A stretch of 27,090 nt of DNA, from NCBI GenBank assembly GCA_946887385.1, contig CAMPKU010000023.1, positions 1 through 27,090 on the forward strand. The letters run 5' to 3'. The DNA comes from an uncultured Gammaproteobacteria bacterium. GTDB taxonomy: Bacteria > Pseudomonadota > Gammaproteobacteria > Rariloculales > Rariloculaceae. The first letter of the stretch is position 1. Each line of letters begins with the position of its first letter. Below are positions 24,087 to 27,090 of this stretch, piece after piece. The position numbers were made by a program, and so were the translations under genes. Under the pieces are notes generated by a model that worked only from the letters and a program-made list of their open reading frames with translations, searched no databases and had not been told where the DNA came from.

Positions 24087-24116
24087 GACGGGGACGGACT
24101 TGAAGTCCGTCCCGTC
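24087..24116. terminator. Strong bidirectional hairpin between convergent genes
   Basis: GGGACGGAC (24091-24099) pairs with GTCCGTCCC (24105-24113) around TTGAA, and GAC/GTC (24087-24089 and 24114-24116) extends the stem past a bulged G at 24090. It sits in the 44-nt gap between two converging genes and can work in both directions. There is no T-run. Confidence 0.55.
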
Positions 24117-24123
24117 TTCGTAG

Positions 24124-25167
24124 CTACTCCGCCCGCCGCCCCTCGATCAAAAACGTGTTGTACGCGTCGGGAATCGGAACCATGGCCGTCACCGCGAGGC
24201 CAGCGCCGCGAAACAGCGCCTCCCACTCCACCCGCGTACGTTCCTTGCCCGGCAAGAGCAGCATCATGTTGACGTCGAGCAGCTTGCTCGGCACGTCGGA
24301 CACGTCGCCGAGCGGCGGCAGCACGGCATCGATCGCGATCACACGGCCACCGGGAGCGAGACGCGCGCAGGCGTTGCGCAGAATCGTGGCACACGCTGCG
24401 TCGTCCCAATCGTGCAGGATCAGCTTCAACACGTACGCATCGGCGGGCGGCACGCTTTCGAACATGTCGCCGGGAACGTACGTGAGCCGCTGCGCAACGG
24501 CGTCGTTGCGGACGGGCACTTGAAGCGGTGCTGCCTCGATCACCTCGGGCAAGTCGAACACGACGCCGCGAACGCCGGAATATTGCTCGAGCACGGCCAG
24601 TACGAGATGGCCGAAACCCGCGCCGACGTCGACGAGCGTGCGAATGCCCGCGAAATCGTAGCGCTCGAGCACGCCTTTGTTGACGACGGCGCTGTGCACC
24701 TTCAGCGTTGCGCCGAACTCTTCGAGAGATTTCGGATTGGCGGCCAGATATTCGAAAAAGTCGAGGCCGAGCTGCGCGCGTGCTTGCGGTGCCGCCGTGG
24801 CGAGGCCTTCGGACAGTCCGCTCCACACCTTCCAGAGCATGCCGCCCGAATACTCGACGAAGCGCTTCAGCGTTCCGGGGGCATCACGCGTGAGCAGCGC
24901 CGACAGGCGCGTCTGGCCGAACCGCCCCGCGGAGTCTTCGGTAACGATGCCGAGCGCAGCGCACGCTCGCAACGCGCGATGCAGCGCGACGGGATGGGCA
25001 CGAATGCCGCTGGTGCGCACGAGCTCGTCGGCCGTCAGCGGTCCTGCTGCGAGAGCGTCGGGCACGTCGAGCCGCACGATCTCGGCGAGAATTTTTGCGG
25101 TCCACGCGCCGAACAACATCTCGAACAAAATCGCCTGCGGGGGTTTCTCGTTCGATTCGGCGCTCAC
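24124..25167 (-). CDS. Family-2 O-methyltransferase (acetylserotonin/hydroxyneurosporene type)
   Basis: A SAM-dependent methyltransferase of about 347 residues. The N-terminal dimerisation/winged-helix domain (LFGAWTAKILAEIVRLDVPDALAAGPLTADELVRTSG, then ALHRALRACAALGIV) and the Rossmann domain with LVDVGAGFGHL, GVVFDLPEVIE, GDMFESVP and LHDWDDAACATILRNA are all typical of the plant-like and polyketide-tailoring O-methyltransferases. They methylate hydroxyls of aromatic or polyketide-like molecules. The catalytic His in LILHDWDD is present. GTG at 25167 is chosen as start; another GTG at 25221 would add 18 residues of non-conserved Arg-rich sequence. Neither has a good Shine-Dalgarno. It is divergent from the ABC transporter genes and convergent with the winged-helix regulator. 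The substrate is unknown. Confidence 0.9.
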   Translation of the reverse strand: MSAESNEKPPQAILFEMLFGAWTAKILAEIVRLDVPDALAAGPLTADELVRTSGIRAHPVALHRALRACAALGIVTEDSAGRFGQTRLSALLTRDAPGTLKRFVEYSGGMLWKVWSGLSEGLATAAPQARAQLGLDFFEYLAANPKSLEEFGATLKVHSAVVNKGVLERYDFAGIRTLVDVGAGFGHLVLAVLEQYSGVRGVVFDLPEVIEAAPLQVPVRNDAVAQRLTYVPGDMFESVPPADAYVLKLILHDWDDAACATILRNACARLAPGGRVIAIDAVLPPLGDVSDVPSKLLDVNMMLLLPGKERTRVEWEALFRGAGLAVTAMVPIPDAYNTFLIEGRRAE

Positions 25168-25301
25168 CGTGGTTGCTCTTGTCGTTCCCGCAAAGCCTCG
25201 CGCGACTCTGCCACGATTCACCGCGCGGAAGCCAGTTCTGCAGCGGACCGAACCGCCCCGTCAACCGAGCGCGCTGCGTCGCACGGTATACTCGCGGCGC
25301 C
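25168..25301. promoter_or_regulatory. Divergent promoter region before the ABC genes
   Basis: TATACT at 25287-25292 matches the -10 consensus in five of six bases and ends 9 nt before the ATG of the ABC ATPase. A TCAACC stretch at 25261-25266 is the only weak -35 candidate, about 20 nt upstream. Transcription from here would give a leaderless or nearly leaderless mRNA, consistent with the lack of a Shine-Dalgarno. Nothing clear was seen for the opposite strand. Confidence 0.4.
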
Positions 25302-26075
25302 ATGCAAGAACCCACGCTCCTCACCGTTAACGGCGTGACGCTGCAATATCGCACCGGCGAGCAGCTCGTGACTGCAACGTACCGCGTGAGCTTCGACGTG
25401 CGGAAAGCCGATCGCTTCGTCGTGCTCGGCCCGTCGGGGTGCGGCAAGTCCACGCTGCTCAAGGCGATCGGTGGATATCTTCAGCCCGTCGAAGGCGAAA
25501 TGCTGCTGAACGGCGTCCGCATCGGCAAACCGGGGCCGGATCGCGCCTTCGTGTTCCAAGAGTTCGATCAGCTGTTGCCGTGGAAGACGGTGCGCGACAA
25601 CGTCGTGTTCGCGCTCACGGCCAGCGGCAAGCTCGCGAAAGCCGCAGCCGTCGAGCGCGCGTTGCACTTCATTCACAAGGTGGGTCTGTCGAAATTCGCC
25701 GATAACTTTCCGCACACGCTCTCGGGCGGAATGAAACAGCGCGTGGCCATCGCACGCGCAATGGCGATGGAGCCGCAGATCCTGCTCATGGACGAGCCGT
25801 TCGCGGCCTTGGACGCGCTCACGCGCGGCAAGATGCAGGAGGACCTGCTGCAGCTCTGGGAAGATACGCGATTCACGGTGCTGTTCGTCACGCACTCGAT
25901 TCCCGAGGCCATTCGCATCGGCAACCGCATCCTGTTGCTGACGCCGCACCCCGGGCGCACGAAGGCCGAAATCAACTGCACGGGCAAGGACGTGCCCGGC
26001 GCGGACGGCGAGCTTACGTCGGCGCGGATTCAACGACTGTTGTTCGATCGCACGGGAGGCATCGCCGATGTCTGA
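25302..26075 (+). CDS. NitT/TauT-type ABC transporter ATP-binding protein
   Basis: A 257-residue ATPase subunit of a nitrate/sulfonate-type importer. Walker A GPSGCGKST is at 43-51, the Q-loop Gln at 86, the signature LSGGMKQR at 140-147, Walker B ILLMDEP at 160-166 and the switch His at 198. AALDALTRGKMQ and VTHSIPEAIRIGNRILLL follow the SsuB/TauB pattern. The ATG at 25302 is favoured: it follows a good -10 and the beta-strand LLTVNGVTLQYR starts five residues in, whereas the frame from 25095 would run back into the divergent methyltransferase gene. It overlaps the permease gene by 8 nt. Its most likely binding protein is the lipoprotein encoded at 20523, about 4 kb upstream. Confidence 0.94.
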   Translation: MQEPTLLTVNGVTLQYRTGEQLVTATYRVSFDVRKADRFVVLGPSGCGKSTLLKAIGGYLQPVEGEMLLNGVRIGKPGPDRAFVFQEFDQLLPWKTVRDNVVFALTASGKLAKAAAVERALHFIHKVGLSKFADNFPHTLSGGMKQRVAIARAMAMEPQILLMDEPFAALDALTRGKMQEDLLQLWEDTRFTVLFVTHSIPEAIRIGNRILLLTPHPGRTKAEINCTGKDVPGADGELTSARIQRLLFDRTGGIADV

Positions 26076-26949
26076 GGAACCTGCCGCCTACACGGCCAGA
26101 CCCGAAATCCTGCATGAGCCGCTGGCCGAGGCTGCCGGCTTCGCCGTCGTAGCCGCGCCGCTCGGTTTTTGGACCAGGCTCTATGCCAACGGCACTGTTC
26201 GGAAATCCGCGCTGCTCGTGCTGCTGGCGGCAGCGTGGGAAATCTACGCGCGCGTGCTTGGCAATCCGCTGCTGTTTCCAACGTTCACCGACACGCTGCG
26301 CGCGCTGCTTTCCAGCGTCGCTGCCGGCGAGATCCCGGCGGCGGGCCTCTACACGCTGACGCTACTGCTCAAGGGCTACGCGGCCGGGCTCGTGTTCGCG
26401 GCGCTGCTCACGGCCTTTGCCAGCGTCTCGCGTCTTGGCGCCGACTTACTCGAGACGCTCACGGCCATGTTCAACCCGCTGCCCTCGATCGCATTGCTGC
26501 CGCTGGCGCTGATCTGGTTCGGCTTGGGCGACAACAGCGTGATCTTCGTGCTCGTGCACGCCGTGCTCTGGGCCGTGGCGCTGAACACGTTCGCGGGCTT
26601 TCGCGCGTTGTCGCCGACGCTGCGCATGGTGGGCCAGAACTACGGCCTCACGAGCGTGGGCTACATTCTGCGGATACTGATTCCCGGCGCGTTCCCGAGC
26701 ATTCTCACGGGCCTCAAGGTGGGTTGGGCGTTCGCGTGGCGAACCTTGATCGCGGCCGAGCTCGTGTTCGGCGTGAGCTCCGGTTCGGGCGGCCTCGGCT
26801 GGTACATCTTCGAGAACAAGAATCAGCTCAGAATTCCCGAAGTATTCGCGGGCCTCCTGACAGTCATCATCTTCGGCCTCTTCGTCGAAAACGTCATCTT
26901 CCGCACGATCGAGCACCGCACCGTCCGCCGCTGGGGCATGCAAACCTAA
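26068..26949 (+). CDS. NitT/TauT-type ABC transporter permease
   Basis: A 293-residue inner-membrane permease with about six hydrophobic segments after a 45-residue cytoplasmic N-terminus. It has the typical LLVLLAAAWEIYARVLGNPLLFPTFTDTLRAL opening, the LPSIALLPLALIWFGLGDNSVIF segment, and the EAA-loop region NYGLTSVGYILRILIPGAFPSILTGLKVGWAFAW that contacts the ATPase. These match SsuC/TauC-like members of the BPD_transp_1 family. The ATG at 26068 overlaps the ATPase stop by 8 nt, so translation is coupled. The end is normal, without truncation, followed by about 140 nt of non-coding sequence to the window end. The transported compound is not known. Confidence 0.94.
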   Translation: MSEEPAAYTARPEILHEPLAEAAGFAVVAAPLGFWTRLYANGTVRKSALLVLLAAAWEIYARVLGNPLLFPTFTDTLRALLSSVAAGEIPAAGLYTLTLLLKGYAAGLVFAALLTAFASVSRLGADLLETLTAMFNPLPSIALLPLALIWFGLGDNSVIFVLVHAVLWAVALNTFAGFRALSPTLRMVGQNYGLTSVGYILRILIPGAFPSILTGLKVGWAFAWRTLIAAELVFGVSSGSGGLGWYIFENKNQLRIPEVFAGLLTVIIFGLFVENVIFRTIEHRTVRRWGMQT

Positions 26950-26982
26950 CCCCACCCCCACCAGCAATCGGCGACACGACCC

Positions 26983-27006
26983 GCGATTAGCGATTAGCGA
27001 TCAGCG
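26983..27006. repeat. Short tandem heptamer repeat
   Basis: GCGATTA occurs twice in tandem (26983-26996), followed by a third copy GCGATCA (26997-27003) and a partial GCG. It lies just after the permease gene. It could be replication slippage. Confidence 0.6.
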
Positions 27007-27053
27007 CGAGACACGCCTTCCAGCGGCGCGGATCTCGAACGACGCTTTCGGGA

Positions 27054-27080
27054 GCGTCGGCGCCAGGACGGCGCCGACGC
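27054..27080. repeat. REP-like perfect hairpin at the window end
   Basis: GCGTCGGCGCC (27054-27064) pairs perfectly with GGCGCCGACGC (27070-27080) around AGGAC, an 11-bp stem. The following bases read CCTGTAGGCT on the minus strand, so a GTAG sits 3 nt before the stem, as in GTAG-type REP elements of gammaproteobacteria. It may also end transcription of the ABC operon. Confidence 0.5.
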
Positions 27081-27090
27081 AGCCTACAGG

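Noticed and set aside
23405..24826. Long minus-strand open frame spanning the convergent regulator and methyltransferase genes
   Set aside because: It runs through both genes and the terminator hairpin, is Arg-rich, and matches nothing I know.

Overview
The window comes from a high-GC Gram-negative bacterium, most likely a gamma- or betaproteobacterium. A family-9 (heptosyltransferase-like) glycosyltransferase followed by a Kdo hydroxylase points to lipopolysaccharide, and there are several GTG/TTG starts. No rRNA, tRNA, intact insertion sequence or CRISPR array was seen. All functional calls come from reading protein motifs by eye; no database search was run.

Layout. (1) 11-2794, minus strand: a P2-type (Ca2+/Mn2+-like) cation-pumping P-type ATPase. 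(2) 2890-3392: a decayed sugar-transfer-type ATP-grasp gene that keeps only N- and C-terminal pieces in different frames. (3) 3681-9734, plus strand: a tightly packed six-gene operon of SGNH hydrolase, WecB-like UDP-HexNAc 2-epimerase, two GT4 glycosyltransferases, a radical SAM enzyme with extra C-terminal cysteines, and a short-chain dehydrogenase. Junctions range from 4-nt gaps to 17-nt overlaps. It looks like a small glycan synthesis and tailoring cassette. (4) 9910-13295: a signalling operon with a REC-GGDEF-EAL protein whose cyclase and phosphodiesterase motifs are both degenerate, a PAS histidine kinase, and a single-domain response regulator. (5) 13348-15575: a GlxA-type AraC regulator divergent from a class I methyltransferase, with inverted repeats between them. 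(6) 15699-17710: a GT9 glycosyltransferase and a KdoO-like Kdo hydroxylase. (7) 17726-21548: a MoaD/ThiS-like small protein ending in Gly-Gly, a six-Asp-box beta-propeller protein, an MmgE/PrpD family protein and a NitT/TauT-type substrate-binding lipoprotein. (8) 21573-22359, minus strand: a 4-oxalocrotonate tautomerase-like protein and an exported cupin. (9) 22511-24079: a winged-helix/TPR regulator. (10) 24124-25167, minus strand: a family-2 O-methyltransferase. (11) 25302-26949: an ABC ATPase and permease of the NitT/TauT type, probably partners of the binding protein in region 7. (12) 26950-27090: non-coding DNA with a heptamer repeat and a strong REP-like hairpin.

How the parts may work together. 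Regions 2, 3 and 6 concern surface glycans. Regions 7, 8 and 11 look like uptake plus catabolism of a small organic acid or related compound, with the transporter split by other genes. The three most unusual items are the glycan cassette with its radical SAM enzyme and dead ATP-grasp neighbour, the REC-GADEF-AAL protein that looks like a c-di-GMP sensor rather than an enzyme, and the MoaD-like/Asp-box pair whose joint role I cannot assign.
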